Source: Antrihabitans stalactiti (GTDB lineage: Bacteria; Actinomycetota; Actinomycetes; Mycobacteriales; Mycobacteriaceae). From it: 64,000 bases of DNA. A program made the position numbers and the translations under genes. The notes under the pieces are model-generated. The model was not told the DNA's origin. It did not search any database and saw nothing but the letters and a program-made list of their open reading frames with translations. Location: contig NZ_VCQU01000003.1 of the NCBI RefSeq assembly GCF_012932915.1, positions 558,001-622,000 of the forward strand, given 5' to 3'. Of the stretch, positions 1 through 9,166 are shown one piece after another; positions within the stretch are counted from its first letter, which is position 1, and every line of letters starts with the position of its first letter.

Positions 1-479
1 GCCGAGGCGACCATGATCCCGGCCAGACCGTTGTTACGGGCGCGAAGGTCGATGTGGGCCAGCATGTCGGCGTCGACATCACTGTCCTCGTCGATCTTCG
101 GCTTGGCGAACACGGCGAAGCCGACGTTGCGCAGGGCCTCCACCCACGGGCGCACGACATCGGCGCTACCTGCCGCAATGTTGGTGAAGACCGTGGCCTC
201 GGGCTCGAGCAGATGCCCGCTTCCCACGGACAATTCCGATGTGCGTGCGAGCAGCCAGCGGCCCAGCGCGTCGAAACGGGGGCGGTAGGCAGCCGTCGGA
301 CGACCACCGAGGATCGCGCCGAGGCCCATGTCGAGGTTGGGGGCATCCCAGACGAGCAGTACTCGCCGGCTGCCGTTCGGCTTGCCGTTCACGTGTGCGG
401 GATCGACGGATTCGTCGGCAACGCCGAGCACGTCGGCGACGGAGAGCACAGTGTCAGGTACTTCGTCGTGTGTGCTCAT
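1..479 (-). CDS. NYN-domain protein, Rv0207c-like (C-terminus outside window)
   Basis: About the first 159 residues are present; the rest lies beyond base 1. After a roughly 40-residue acidic leader comes VLLVWDAPNLDMGLG, the first strand of a NYN/PIN-like fold with the D-x-x-N pair, followed much later by an acidic DEDSDVDADM stretch that would supply further metal-binding residues. NYN proteins are predicted RNA-binding proteins or RNases; the substrate here is unknown. The ATG at 479 overlaps the trmB stop as ATGA, so the two are probably translationally coupled. Position next to trmB matches Rv0207c/Rv0208c in M. tuberculosis, where mmpL3 follows; that gene would lie just outside this window. 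Confidence 0.8.
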   Translation of the reverse strand, partial: MSTHDEVPDTVLSVADVLGVADESVDPAHVNGKPNGSRRVLLVWDAPNLDMGLGAILGGRPTAAYRPRFDALGRWLLARTSELSVGSGHLLEPEATVFTNIAAGSADVVRPWVEALRNVGFAVFAKPKIDEDSDVDADMLAHIDLRARNNGLAGIMVAS

Positions 480-1216
480 GTCCTGATCTTCCCCCAAATC
501 AGCTCGGTCACGGTGGCTCCCGCCCGATGGGCTTTGCTCTCGAACTTGGTCACAGGTCGCTCGTGGGTCATCGGTGAATCCCAGTCGAGGGCAGTGAGCA
601 GCGGCTCTGCATTGCCCACAGTAGCGATGTACTCGGCGTATGAGGCGTGATCGGTAGCGACATGCAACACACCGCCGGGTTGAAGCCGATTCGCAATCAA
701 TTCGACGGCGGGGGGCTGCAATAGACGGCGTTTGTGGTGCCGGGCCTTCGGCCACGGGTCTGGGAAGAAGACTCGGACGCCGGTGAGAGTTTCGGGGGCG
801 ATCATGTGCTCGAGCACGTCGTACGCGTCGCCGCGCAACAGCCGAATATTGGTGATCGACTCGCGTTCGATCTGTTGGACTAACTGCGCCAAACCGGGTC
901 GATAGACCTCGATCGCGATGAGGTTGTTCTCCGGCTCGGCTTTGGCCATCGCTGCCGTCGCAGTGCCTGTGCCCGAACCGATTTCGACGATCAGCGGCGC
1001 ATCGCGGCCGAACCATGCAGACGCGTCCAACAGTTCGTCACCGACATCGCGGCCGACGATGGGCCAGGTGTTGTCCCAGCTCGTTTGCTGCGACTCCGTC
1101 AACGCGCCGCGGCGGGATCGAAAACTGGTCACGCGAGGGTGCAACCGCGATCCGCGCTGCTCGTCCCTCGCTTCAGTCATCGGACCATTGTCACGCATAA
1201 ACTGAGGCTGAGACAC
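476..1216 (-). CDS. trmB: tRNA (guanine-N7-)-methyltransferase
   Basis: TrmB methylates N7 of G46 in the tRNA variable loop using S-adenosylmethionine. The SAM-binding motif EIGSGTG is at residues 78-84, and the TrmB signature FPDPWPKARHHKRR is at about 151-164, followed by the C-terminal TDH...YAEY and THERPVTKFESKA substrate-binding region. The 246-residue reading is normal for actinobacteria. It begins at a GTG at 1216; in-frame ATGs about 6 and 12 codons later (MRDNGPM, MTEARDE) are alternatives and no ribosome-binding site decides between them. It overlaps the downstream NYN gene by four bases, the same arrangement as Rv0208c-Rv0207c. Confidence 0.93.
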   Translation of the reverse strand: MSQPQFMRDNGPMTEARDEQRGSRLHPRVTSFRSRRGALTESQQTSWDNTWPIVGRDVGDELLDASAWFGRDAPLIVEIGSGTGTATAAMAKAEPENNLIAIEVYRPGLAQLVQQIERESITNIRLLRGDAYDVLEHMIAPETLTGVRVFFPDPWPKARHHKRRLLQPPAVELIANRLQPGGVLHVATDHASYAEYIATVGNAEPLLTALDWDSPMTHERPVTKFESKAHRAGATVTELIWGKIRT

Positions 1217-1253
1217 CTGGGTCGCATGTTATTGCTGTGAATCAGACCGCGAA

Positions 1254-2225
1254 TCAGGTCAAGACAACCTTGCCCACGGTCGCTCGCTGAGCGAGCGCAA
1301 TGTGCGCCTTTGCGGCCTCAGCCAGCGGAAATGTCGTCACCTGGGCGACAAGTTCCCCAGCAGCCGCCTTTGCGATCGCAGTCGCTGCCCACCGTCGAAT
1401 ATTTGCGGGCGTGAACCCCGCAGTGGGGCCGAGTGCCAGCCGAACGGCGATGCCGCGGGCCGTCAGCGCGTCGAATTCAGGACCCTCCACCGCACCCGAC
1501 GACTGGCCGAAAAAGAGCACCCGGCCGCCTGCATCAATCAGTTCTGTCGCGATGCGCGCGATTGTGCCGCCGACGCCGTCCAACAGGACCGTTGGCGGTC
1601 GTTGCAGGTCAGCGACCTGCTGCGACCACTCGGCGTCGGTGTAGTCGACCGCGAAGTGCGCGCCGAAGCGTTCTGCGATGGCGACCTTCTGTGGTCCACC
1701 TGCCAACGCGATCACCGTCGCCCCTGACCGAACAGCCTCCTGAACGAACAGGGTCCCGAGGCCTCCCGCCGCGGCAGTGATCAACACGACATCATCAGCA
1801 GTGATCGCGGCGAGCTCCAGGATGCCGAGTGCGGTCCGACCCGAACCGACCATTGCGACCGCGTCGACCGCACTCAACTCAGGACCGATGTCGTGAACGT
1901 CGTCGGCGTTGGCTACCGCGGTCCGGGCATAGCCGCCGTTGGCGTTGCCGAGGGAGACAGCAACGCGCTTGCCGACCCACGCCTGATCGACGCCCGGACC
2001 GACCCCGCTTACCGTCCCTGCGACTTCCCGACCGGGAATGTAGGGCAGCGGCGGAAGGGGGAACGGTCCAAGTTGTCGACCCTCGCGGACTGCCGTGTCG
2101 ACGAGGTGGACCCCACTCGCCTCGACCGCAATCGCGAGTTGGCCCTCGGCGGGCACGGGGTCGGCGACCTGGTTGAGGTGCATGTTCTCGGCGGGACCGA
2201 ATTCGTCGACTGTGATCGCTTCCAT
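1254..2225 (-). CDS. Zinc-independent quinone oxidoreductase-like MDR protein
   Basis: Medium-chain dehydrogenase/reductase of the NADPH:quinone reductase type. The N-terminal GroES-like half carries PYIPGREVAGTV (about residues 62-73). The Rossmann half carries AAAGGLGTLFVQEA as the dinucleotide-binding turn, then GATVIALAGGPQKVAIAERFGA. No structural-zinc cysteines are visible, so it is unlikely to be a zinc alcohol dehydrogenase. At 323 residues it is full length. The start is taken as ATG 2225; a GTG two codons upstream is possible. It lies divergently from the Rv0209-like gene and has no counterpart at this position that I recall in M. tuberculosis. Substrate unknown. Confidence 0.85.
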   Translation of the reverse strand: MEAITVDEFGPAENMHLNQVADPVPAEGQLAIAVEASGVHLVDTAVREGRQLGPFPLPPLPYIPGREVAGTVSGVGPGVDQAWVGKRVAVSLGNANGGYARTAVANADDVHDIGPELSAVDAVAMVGSGRTALGILELAAITADDVVLITAAAGGLGTLFVQEAVRSGATVIALAGGPQKVAIAERFGAHFAVDYTDAEWSQQVADLQRPPTVLLDGVGGTIARIATELIDAGGRVLFFGQSSGAVEGPEFDALTARGIAVRLALGPTAGFTPANIRRWAATAIAKAAAGELVAQVTTFPLAEAAKAHIALAQRATVGKVVLT

Positions 2226-2325
2226 GCCCACGAGCGTGCAACCCGAAGCAAGGTTCAGGTCAAGCGTGCCATGCGGCGGTGTCGCTCGATCTGCGACAAT
2301 CCCAGGTCGAAGGGGGTGGACATCA

Positions 2326-3390
2326 GTGGACGATCAAGAACTCGACCGGCTCATCGAGCGCGTTCACCGCTGCGACCCCGAGATCGGAATGGCGCTTATC
2401 GCCGCCGTCGCCGAGTTCCGTCGACCGATGCGGGTCCAGATCACCGGCCGCGAGGGGACTGGACGCACGACCGTCGCAACGGCGCTGGGCTTGCCTGAGA
2501 TAGTCGAAACCGACCCGGTCGACAGTCCAGATTTCGCCGAGCCGGAACTCGACGGCGACGTGGTGGTCTACGTCCTCGCAGCAGGCGTGACCGACGCCGA
2601 CCGCGAAGCCCTGCGGTCCGTGCCCGCAGGCCATGCGATGGCTGTGTTGAACAAGGCGGATGCCGTCCGCGGGGATTGTCCCTCGGTATTGACCGCGGCG
2701 AACGAGGCGACGAAGGTGCTCGGTGTCCGGACCCTTCCGCTTGTCGCGACTCTGGCGGTCCAGGCGACGGCGTCGGGCGTGACGACCACCGAGTTGGGCG
2801 TGTTGCGTGCCCTCGCGAGTGCCGATCGACCCACGCTCACGCTCTCGCCGGACCTCTTCGTAGCTGCCGATGCGCCCTCCGACGCCGGGTCGCGCCGCGC
2901 GCTCCTGGAACGCTGGGAACTCTTCGGCGTCACCGCTGCGCTTGCCGCGTTGCAGCGGAATCCGCAGCTCAGTGGTCGAGCCGTCACCCAGATCCTCAAC
3001 GCCGCGAGCGGGATCGACGCCGTGCGGACCGCGATGAGCACGAGGTTGCGCCGCGCCGCGTCGTTGCGGGGCGGGCGGTTTCTCGACACCGTCGAACGGC
3101 TCGCCGCACGCGCACTGGGTTCGGGTGCACGCGATGAACTCGAAGGATTTCTCCGCAGCGCGGCGGCCGCCCAAATCGGTCTGGAAGCGGCCTGGGCCAG
3201 TCCGAGTATCGAGGGCGTCGTCGCCGACCACGCGCTCGCGGTTCCGGCGGACGCCGCGCAAGCACTGCAGCTCGCCAGGTGGTGGCGCAACTACGCCGGG
3301 GGCGACGTCGGCGCTCCCGGTCGGCGCGCGGCTTTGGCGATCCACCATGGTTACGTCCGCGCGTGGTCGTCGCTGGGCCAGCATGGTTGA
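2326..3390 (+). CDS. Rv0209-like P-loop GTPase-related protein
   Basis: Conserved hypothetical protein of about 354 residues. Near residue 35 it has a degenerate P-loop, ITGREGTGRTT, with Arg in place of the usual Lys, and further on MAVLNKAD, which fits the NKxD guanine-specificity motif of GTPases. These suggest a dynamin/Era-related fold that may have lost efficient hydrolysis. A GTG start at 2326 is chosen because AGGGGG lies 9 bases upstream; the open frame extends further but without a good start. Its stop overlaps the start of the next gene, so the two form an operon. Order trmB / this gene / next gene / pckG reproduces Rv0208c-Rv0211. Function not established. Confidence 0.8.
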   Translation: MDDQELDRLIERVHRCDPEIGMALIAAVAEFRRPMRVQITGREGTGRTTVATALGLPEIVETDPVDSPDFAEPELDGDVVVYVLAAGVTDADREALRSVPAGHAMAVLNKADAVRGDCPSVLTAANEATKVLGVRTLPLVATLAVQATASGVTTTELGVLRALASADRPTLTLSPDLFVAADAPSDAGSRRALLERWELFGVTAALAALQRNPQLSGRAVTQILNAASGIDAVRTAMSTRLRRAASLRGGRFLDTVERLAARALGSGARDELEGFLRSAAAAQIGLEAAWASPSIEGVVADHALAVPADAAQALQLARWWRNYAGGDVGAPGRRAALAIHHGYVRAWSSLGQHG

Positions 3391-4852
3391 GCAAGCGGTG
3401 CGGCTGCCTTCCGACGTCGAGGCAGTCATCGCACGATGGAATCCGGCTGGAATCGAACGGCTCCGCAAGCTCGAGAATCTGCCCGACGACGGACGGACTG
3501 TTGCAGTGCTGGGTCATGAGGCGGCCGCAGTGCAGGACGAACTCGCGGCGATCGCTGCTGACATCGAATTCGCGAACTCACCCGACGACGCCGCACTCGT
3601 CGTCTTTGTGCTGGATGCGACCGCGCCGATCGGTCGTTCGACCCTTCGGCACGTCGAATCGGTGATCCTCCTGGGCACTCGAGTGGTGTTCGGGATCGAA
3701 GGTATCGACGCCAACCGGGACTGGCGGTCGGTCCGCAATCGCAACAGCGAGCTGCTGGCGCCGCATGGTAAGCGGATACTGCCGGTGTCGGTTCGGTTGG
3801 CGCAGTGGGCGCGAACCCGCTCGGACGGGCGCGGCCTGGTCCGGGTGAACTCCGGAATGCTCGAGTTGCGTGACGTGATCGCGGCCGAGCTGGCCACGGA
3901 TCCCGACCGGGTGCGGACCGAGCAACTGCTGCGCGCTACCGAGGGGACAGCCGAAGAAACCCGTCGTCGTATCGCTGCGAAGGCTGAGTCGCTTCGGCCC
4001 GCGACCGAGGTGGCGGCCCTACGCAATGAGCGGTCCGCACTGGTGTCCCGGCGCGACGGCGGTCGCGCGGAGGCGATGGCGGCGCTGCGCAGCCAGGTTC
4101 AGCTTGCCCGGGTCGAGTTGCTGCACGAAGTGGCGAACCGCGTGCGTGCGGTCAACATCACGGCGCGGCAGGCGATCGATCGCGCAGACCGGACGCAGTT
4201 GCGTGCGTTCCCGCGCACGGTCGAGGACGCGGTCGCAGCGTTGACCGGCGATATCGACGAACAGACGCACCGGCGCATTGCCGAGATCCGAGCCAAGGTT
4301 CTCGGTAACGACGGCGCCGCGGTGGGTGCCGCGATCGGTGGACCGCAGCCGCAGTTGGGCGAAGGCCCGACGTCGCGGGTCCGCGGTGTCGAGGATCGAC
4401 TGATGATCGTGCTCGGAGCATCTGCCGGCGTCGGCATCAGCAGGCTGGCAGTGACGCCGTTGTCGTTGGTCCCGGCGCTGGATTACGCGACCATCCCAGT
4501 GACACTGGTGCTCGGCGGACTTGGGGCGTGGTGGATCACTCGGTCGCGTGGGCAGGTCGCCGACCGCGCGCATCTGCGGCAATGGACTGCCGACGCGCTG
4601 GTGAGCGTCCGGTCGCAACTCGAACAACGGGTGATCGGGGCGCTCGTCGCCGCAGAAGGAGCACTGGCGGACCATGTCGTTCGCATCAGTGCGGAACGCA
4701 TGGTCGCAGTCGATGCCGAGATCTCCGCGATCGATGCAAGGATGCGGCAATTCAGTGCCCGAAACGCTGGACAGTTGGCCGCATGCGAGCGAGACCTCGA
4801 TACGATCGCCCGGGGTCTGGCACAGCTGCCGAACAGCGATCGTCCGAAATAA
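3383..4852 (+). CDS. Rv0210-like membrane-associated GTPase-family partner
   Basis: 489-residue conserved hypothetical protein, close to the length I recall for Rv0210. The N-terminal third has strands such as ALVVFVLDAT and VVFGIEGID, resembling a GTPase core without a clear P-loop. The middle is charged and helical, probably coiled coil. A hydrophobic hairpin around residues 345-385 (LMIVLGASAGVG to TLVLGGLGAWWI) should anchor it in the membrane, followed by another helical tail. Start ATG 3383 overlaps the stop of the preceding gene. Paired dynamin-like proteins with one membrane-hairpin member are a known bacterial arrangement, so a membrane-remodelling role is possible but only inferred. 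Confidence 0.8.
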   Translation: MVEQAVRLPSDVEAVIARWNPAGIERLRKLENLPDDGRTVAVLGHEAAAVQDELAAIAADIEFANSPDDAALVVFVLDATAPIGRSTLRHVESVILLGTRVVFGIEGIDANRDWRSVRNRNSELLAPHGKRILPVSVRLAQWARTRSDGRGLVRVNSGMLELRDVIAAELATDPDRVRTEQLLRATEGTAEETRRRIAAKAESLRPATEVAALRNERSALVSRRDGGRAEAMAALRSQVQLARVELLHEVANRVRAVNITARQAIDRADRTQLRAFPRTVEDAVAALTGDIDEQTHRRIAEIRAKVLGNDGAAVGAAIGGPQPQLGEGPTSRVRGVEDRLMIVLGASAGVGISRLAVTPLSLVPALDYATIPVTLVLGGLGAWWITRSRGQVADRAHLRQWTADALVSVRSQLEQRVIGALVAAEGALADHVVRISAERMVAVDAEISAIDARMRQFSARNAGQLAACERDLDTIARGLAQLPNSDRPK

Positions 4853-4951
4853 TTCATTGGAAACCCACCGACGATGGAACCGACGGGTGCTGCCGCGCGT
4901 CCAACCCATCGAGCCGAGAAGTTGTAGCGATCTGTATCAGGAGCAGTAGTC

Positions 4952-5257
4952 ATGGTCACGTCCAACGAGTTCTCGGTGCCGGACATCACGCATGCCGATG
5001 GTTCGACGTCTCTGGAAAACCTCGGGCCCGTCGAATTGAATCATCCGACGCAAGACATCGACGGTGACGGAACCATGGACACCGCGACGGTCGAATCCGA
5101 CGAGGCGCTCATCGTCATGACCGACACCGATCTCGATGGCTACGCCGATCACGTCACGGTCGTCGACGACTCCGGCGAGTTCGCTGCCTGGGAGTTTCGT
5201 CACGATGAGAACGGTGGAGTTCGCTGGGAACGCACTGATCACGGTAACCTTGGTTAA
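4952..5257 (+). CDS. Small acidic protein with two EF-hand-like Asp loops
   Basis: 101 residues, strongly acidic. Two motifs, DIDGDGTMDT and DTDLDGYADH, have the spacing of DxDxDG calcium-binding loops found in dockerin or thrombospondin type 3-like repeats, each followed by a short beta segment (TATVESD, HVTVVDD). No signal peptide is visible, so it is either cytoplasmic or exported by another route. A ribosome-binding site CAGGAG lies about 9 bases before ATG 4952. It stands alone between the Rv0210-like gene and pckG. I recognise the motif but not a characterised family member; calcium binding is an inference. Confidence 0.75.
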   Translation: MVTSNEFSVPDITHADGSTSLENLGPVELNHPTQDIDGDGTMDTATVESDEALIVMTDTDLDGYADHVTVVDDSGEFAAWEFRHDENGGVRWERTDHGNLG

Positions 5258-5424
5258 CAGAGCAGCCCCGGTGGGTACCTGTCGCCAAGAAGGTCGAAAT
5301 GTATGCCGAGAAATCGGACACCACCCGATTCCTTACTTCATGTAGCGCGGCGTTAACCTCTAGGGCTAGGAACCCCGGCTCCGCGCAAGACCGCGCCGTT
5401 CCGGCCCCACCTCAGGAGAGTTAG

Positions 5425-7254
5425 ATGACCTCAGCGACCATTCCCGGTCTCGGAACCGACGCAACGCCTCCTACGCAGCACAGTGTGTTGCTCGCCTGGG
5501 TGCAGGAGGTTGCCGAGCTCACGCAACCGGATCGGGTCGTGTTCGCCGACGGCTCGGATGAAGAATGGGATCGGCTGACAACTCGGCTCGTCGAGGCGGG
5601 CACTTTCCGCCAGCTCGACAAGAACAAGAAGCCGAACTCGTTCCTCGCACTGTCGGACCCGTCCGACGTCGCTCGCGTCGAGTCGCGCACCTACATCTGT
5701 TCGCGGTCGGAAGCCGATGCCGGCCCGACCAACAACTGGGTCGACCCGACCGAGATGCGCCAGACGCTGACACCGCTCTTCCGCGGCAGCATGCGCGGCC
5801 GCACGATGTACGTCGTCCCGTTCTGCATGGGCCCGCTGGGTGCTGAGGATCCGAAGCTGGGTGTCGAGCTCACCGACAGCGAGTACGTCGTTGTGTCGAT
5901 GCGCGTGATGACCCGCATGGGCCAGGCTGCTCTCGACAAGCTGGGCACCGACCGACCCTTCGTGAAGTGCCTGCATTCGGTCGGCGCGCCCTTGGTGGAC
6001 GGCGCGGCGGACGTGCCGTGGCCGTGCAACGACACGAAGTACATCACCCACTTTCCCGAAGACCGCGAGATCTGGAGCTTCGGCTCCGGGTACGGCGGCA
6101 ACGCGCTGCTGGGCAAGAAGTGCTACTCCCTGCGCATCGCATCGGCGATGGCCCACGACGAGGGCTGGCTCGCCGAGCACATGCTGATCCTGAAGCTGAT
6201 CAGCCCTGAGAACAAGAACTACTACATCGCTGCCGCATTCCCGTCTGCCTGCGGCAAGACAAACCTCGCGATGATCCAGCCGACCGTTCCGGGATGGCGC
6301 GCCGAGACCCTCGGTGACGACATTGCCTGGATGCGTTTCGGCAAGGACGGCCGCCTGTACGCGGTGAACCCTGAGTTCGGCTTCTTCGGTGTTGCACCGG
6401 GTACGAACCATCACTCGAATCCCAACGCGATGCGGACCATCGAGGCGGGCAACACCGTCTTCACCAACGTCGCGCTCACCGACGACAACGATGTGTGGTG
6501 GGAGGGCCTGGAAGGCGAGCCCGACCACTTGATCGACTGGAAGGGCAACGACTGGATCCTCCGGGAGACGGACACGAAGGCCGCGCACCCGAACTCGCGC
6601 TACTGCACCCCGATGTCGCAGTGCCCAACGCTGGCGCCGGAATGGGACGACCCGCAGGGTGTGCCGATCTCGGCGATCCTGTTCGGTGGCCGCCGCAAGA
6701 CGACGGTGCCGCTCGTGACCGAATCGCTCGACTGGCAGCACGGTGTCTTCATGGGCGCGACGATGAGCTCGGAGCAGACGGCCGCGGCCGAGGGCAAGGT
6801 CGGCACGGTGCGCCGCGACCCGATGGCGATGCTGCCGTTCATGGGCTACCACGTGGGCGATTACATCGGTCACTGGATCAACCTGGGCAAGAACGCCGAT
6901 GCCCAGAAGCTGCCGAAGATCTTCTACGTCAACTGGTTCCGTCGCGGCGACGACGGCCGCTTCCTGTGGCCAGGATTCGGCGAGAACTCGCGCGTGCTCG
7001 AGTGGATAGTGGGCCGGATCGAGGGCACCGCTGAGGGTGCGGTCACGCCGATCGGCACCGTCCCGTCCGCTGCGCAGATGGATCTCGCGGGCCTGGACGT
7101 CGACGCTGCTGACGTGGACGACGCGTTGAAGGTCGATGTCGAGGAGTGGAAGAAGGAAATTCCGCTCATCGAGGAGTGGTTCGAGTTCATCGGCGACAAG
7201 CTGCCCTCCGGCGTGGTCGACGAGTTCGAGGCACTCAAGCAGCGTTTGGGCTGA
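5425..7254 (+). CDS. pckG: Phosphoenolpyruvate carboxykinase (GTP)
   Basis: Converts oxaloacetate and GTP to phosphoenolpyruvate, CO2 and GDP, the first committed step of gluconeogenesis and the enzyme needed for growth on fatty acids and sterols. The kinase-1a P-loop with the hyper-reactive Cys, FPSACGKTN, is near residues 272-280 (Cys about 276). Kinase-2 [10 protein letters not shown] follows, with the metal-ligand region around LHSVGAPL and the C-terminal [16 protein letters not shown]. Length 609 matches GTP-dependent PEPCK of mycobacteria. ATG 5425 has AGGAG 7 bases upstream. Position after the Rv0209/Rv0210-like pair matches pckA (Rv0211). Confidence 0.97.
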   Translation: MTSATIPGLGTDATPPTQHSVLLAWVQEVAELTQPDRVVFADGSDEEWDRLTTRLVEAGTFRQLDKNKKPNSFLALSDPSDVARVESRTYICSRSEADAGPTNNWVDPTEMRQTLTPLFRGSMRGRTMYVVPFCMGPLGAEDPKLGVELTDSEYVVVSMRVMTRMGQAALDKLGTDRPFVKCLHSVGAPLVDGAADVPWPCNDTKYITHFPEDREIWSFGSGYGGNALLGKKCYSLRIASAMAHDEGWLAEHMLILKLISPENKNYYIAAAFPSACGKTNLAMIQPTVPGWRAETLGDDIAWMRFGKDGRLYAVNPEFGFFGVAPGTNHHSNPNAMRTIEAGNTVFTNVALTDDNDVWWEGLEGEPDHLIDWKGNDWILRETDTKAAHPNSRYCTPMSQCPTLAPEWDDPQGVPISAILFGGRRKTTVPLVTESLDWQHGVFMGATMSSEQTAAAEGKVGTVRRDPMAMLPFMGYHVGDYIGHWINLGKNADAQKLPKIFYVNWFRRGDDGRFLWPGFGENSRVLEWIVGRIEGTAEGAVTPIGTVPSAAQMDLAGLDVDAADVDDALKVDVEEWKKEIPLIEEWFEFIGDKLPSGVVDEFEALKQRLG

Positions 7255-7294
7255 TAGCTCGGCCTTTTTGGGCGTTTTGTGCGATCCTGTCCGA

Positions 7295-7705
7295 ATGAAA
7301 TCGGCGAGGGCGCAGTACACGCGTACAACCAGGGTGCTGTCTGCCCTGATCGCAACGGTAGCACTGATACTCGGCCTCTCGAGCTGTGGAAATCAGAAGA
7401 AGGATTTCCAGAAGCAGCTCGAGCAGGCCGGTTTCAGCGTGAGCCAGGTTCGCGAGGAGAAGTCGAAGTCGACCACGTCGAAGTCGAAGAAGCGGCCCAA
7501 GCGGACGACGAACAAGACCACCTACGAAGCCGACGTCAAAATCGGCAAGTGCCTGGTCGAGTTCGAGCAAGGTAAAGGCGAGAAGCGCTACTACCTCGAC
7601 GAGGTCAACGACAACGAGCCGGTCATCAGCCTCATGATCGACAATCCGAAGAAGTCCGACGTCGAGGCGTATCTGAAGGGCCCAGATAGTCCCTGCACGC
7701 CCTGA
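7295..7705 (+). CDS. Putative lipoprotein, unknown function
   Basis: 136 residues. The N-terminus is a lipoprotein signal: RTTRVLSALIATVALILGL followed by the lipobox LSSC, giving a lipidated Cys near residue 30. The mature part begins with a highly basic, Ser/Thr/Lys-rich spacer (residues about 55-75) that may interact with the anionic cell envelope, then a compact domain with KIGKCLVEFE and a terminal Cys (DSPCTP), which could form a disulfide. No family was recognised. It begins 40 bases after pckG and its stop is only 4 bases from that of the convergent protease gene. Confidence 0.72.
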   Translation: MKSARAQYTRTTRVLSALIATVALILGLSSCGNQKKDFQKQLEQAGFSVSQVREEKSKSTTSKSKKRPKRTTNKTTYEADVKIGKCLVEFEQGKGEKRYYLDEVNDNEPVISLMIDNPKKSDVEAYLKGPDSPCTP

Positions 7706-7709
7706 CCGC

Positions 7710-8459
7710 TCAGCAGCCGTCGCCCAGCGCGATCGGCGCGCTGTCGCCGGTGGTTGCGGTTTCGGCGCGGTCCAGCAGCGCGAACACGTCGGCGCCGAAG
7801 GGCGCTGAGAATGTCTCGTCTCCGGTGCAACCGCCCTGGTGTCGTCCGCCGATGACGCCGGTGGCCGTGGTGCCGACCACCCACGGCGATCCGCTCGTTC
7901 CATCGCCGAAGCCGGCGCAACTGAATGCTGGATCCTGTTCGACGACGCGCGCTGTGGTGTTGCAGGTCAGCGGACGGTCGTTCAGGCCGATGGGGTAGCC
8001 GGAGATGCTGAGCGCGGTGCCCGGCGTCGGTGCCGCGGCGAGCGTGAGTCCGCCGCCGACTACGGATTCGATGGCGGCGCCATCGTCACGCTTGACCCGA
8101 AGGATCGCGTAGTCGTGAGCGGGATCTTGCACAGTCACCCACTGCGCATCGACGAAGACCTGCTCGACGGTCCATACACCGAACGGTGAGACGCCGTTGT
8201 CGTAACCGGGCGCGAACGAGATTCCGAGTCCCGGACCTGCCAGGCAGTGTGCGGCCGTCAAGACGAGATCGCCTGCGGCGCTGTCGAGCACGCCAGCAGT
8301 GCAGGTGTGGATCGGAGTGTTGCCTGCGAACAGAACGCCGATCGTCGGGATCGGTTCGCCAGGGTGCGCGGTGGGATGTGGCTCGGCTTGGGCAGGGCCG
8401 CACGCGGTCACGACCGCCACGGCGACCAGGCTCGATGCGACTCGCCAGACGATGGTCAT
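7710..8459 (-). CDS. Secreted or lipid-anchored trypsin-like serine protease
   Basis: 249 residues. The S1 family catalytic triad is visible: VLTAAHC (His), HDYAILR (Asp) and FGDGTSGSPW (Ser). The N-terminus MTIVWRVASSLVAVAVVTAC is a signal sequence ending in a plausible lipobox (VTAC), so it may be anchored to the outer face of the membrane; cleavage after AQA by signal peptidase I is the alternative. The several Cys residues fit disulfides in an exported enzyme. The start is ATG 8459; no strong ribosome-binding site is visible. Substrate unknown. Confidence 0.88.
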   Translation of the reverse strand: MTIVWRVASSLVAVAVVTACGPAQAEPHPTAHPGEPIPTIGVLFAGNTPIHTCTAGVLDSAAGDLVLTAAHCLAGPGLGISFAPGYDNGVSPFGVWTVEQVFVDAQWVTVQDPAHDYAILRVKRDDGAAIESVVGGGLTLAAAPTPGTALSISGYPIGLNDRPLTCNTTARVVEQDPAFSCAGFGDGTSGSPWVVGTTATGVIGGRHQGGCTGDETFSAPFGADVFALLDRAETATTGDSAPIALGDGC

Positions 8460-8527
8460 CCGTTGATCATTGCCGCCTCTAGTCGAGTAGTCGACTACGC
8501 GGGTCGAACTGGGGTGGCCGCCGAAGA

Positions 8528-9166
8528 ATGAACTGGATGGGGACCGATTCGATCGTATCGAGGTTCGTCGACGGCTGGGATGTGGTGGGTGCAGCGGCGA
8601 TCTATCTTGCGGACAAGTCCGGCAGTGGCGAGGTGAGCTTGTCGATCGAGCGCCGCGCAGCCGACCTCGAGTGCGGACTTCCCGACAGCCACGATCGACG
8701 GGTGATCGCGCGGATCGCAACTGTCGCAGCGGGCTACCCGTTGGGCGAGGCCCTGCGAAGGGTGTACGCGTATGCGCAAGCGTGCTCGGATGCGGTGGTC
8801 ATTCGAGCGGCAGAACAGGCGGACCTTCCCGTGCTGGAGTTTCGGGAAGTGTGGGTGATCGACGCTCCCGTTGCGCCAGGCTGTTTCGACCCCGTACGCG
8901 TGCTTGTGACGGTCTTGGCCGATCAAGAACTGTCGACAAGTTGCCCGTTGTTGGCGGCGACGTTCGCCGAGGTCCTCGGTAGCGATGTGCCGTCGAATCC
9001 CGGCGTACAGGTCGAGATCGACCGATCCGGGGTCGCTGCAATGACGGTCGATGATTCAGCGCCGGATCAGCCGCTCCAGCCTGGCGGCATCAGCACGGAC
9101 TTCTGTTCACAGAACGCGTCGAGTCCTTCTGGGCCGCTTTCCCTTCCGATCCCGGAATTCTTGTAG
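8528..9166 (+). CDS. Conserved-looking hypothetical protein
   Basis: 212 residues with the strong G/C bias at third codon positions expected of a real gene in this genome. The sequence looks globular, with alternating strands (VWVIDAPV, VRVLVTVLAD) and helices (RVIARIATVAAGYPLGEALRRVYAYAQAC). No domain is recognised. An ATG three codons downstream is an equally possible start. The last 100 bases overlap the 3' end of the convergent aldehyde dehydrogenase; the tail there is low in hydrophobic content and may be extra. Function cannot be assigned. Confidence 0.55.
   Translation: MNWMGTDSIVSRFVDGWDVVGAAAIYLADKSGSGEVSLSIERRAADLECGLPDSHDRRVIARIATVAAGYPLGEALRRVYAYAQACSDAVVIRAAEQADLPVLEFREVWVIDAPVAPGCFDPVRVLVTVLADQELSTSCPLLAATFAEVLGSDVPSNPGVQVEIDRSGVAAMTVDDSAPDQPLQPGGISTDFCSQNASSPSGPLSLPIPEFL

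Noticed and set aside
5431-7320. 629-codon open frame antisense to pckG
   Set aside because: It mirrors the codons of an unmistakable PEPCK gene; the product is Arg/His/Val-rich with no domain, as expected of high-GC antisense frames.
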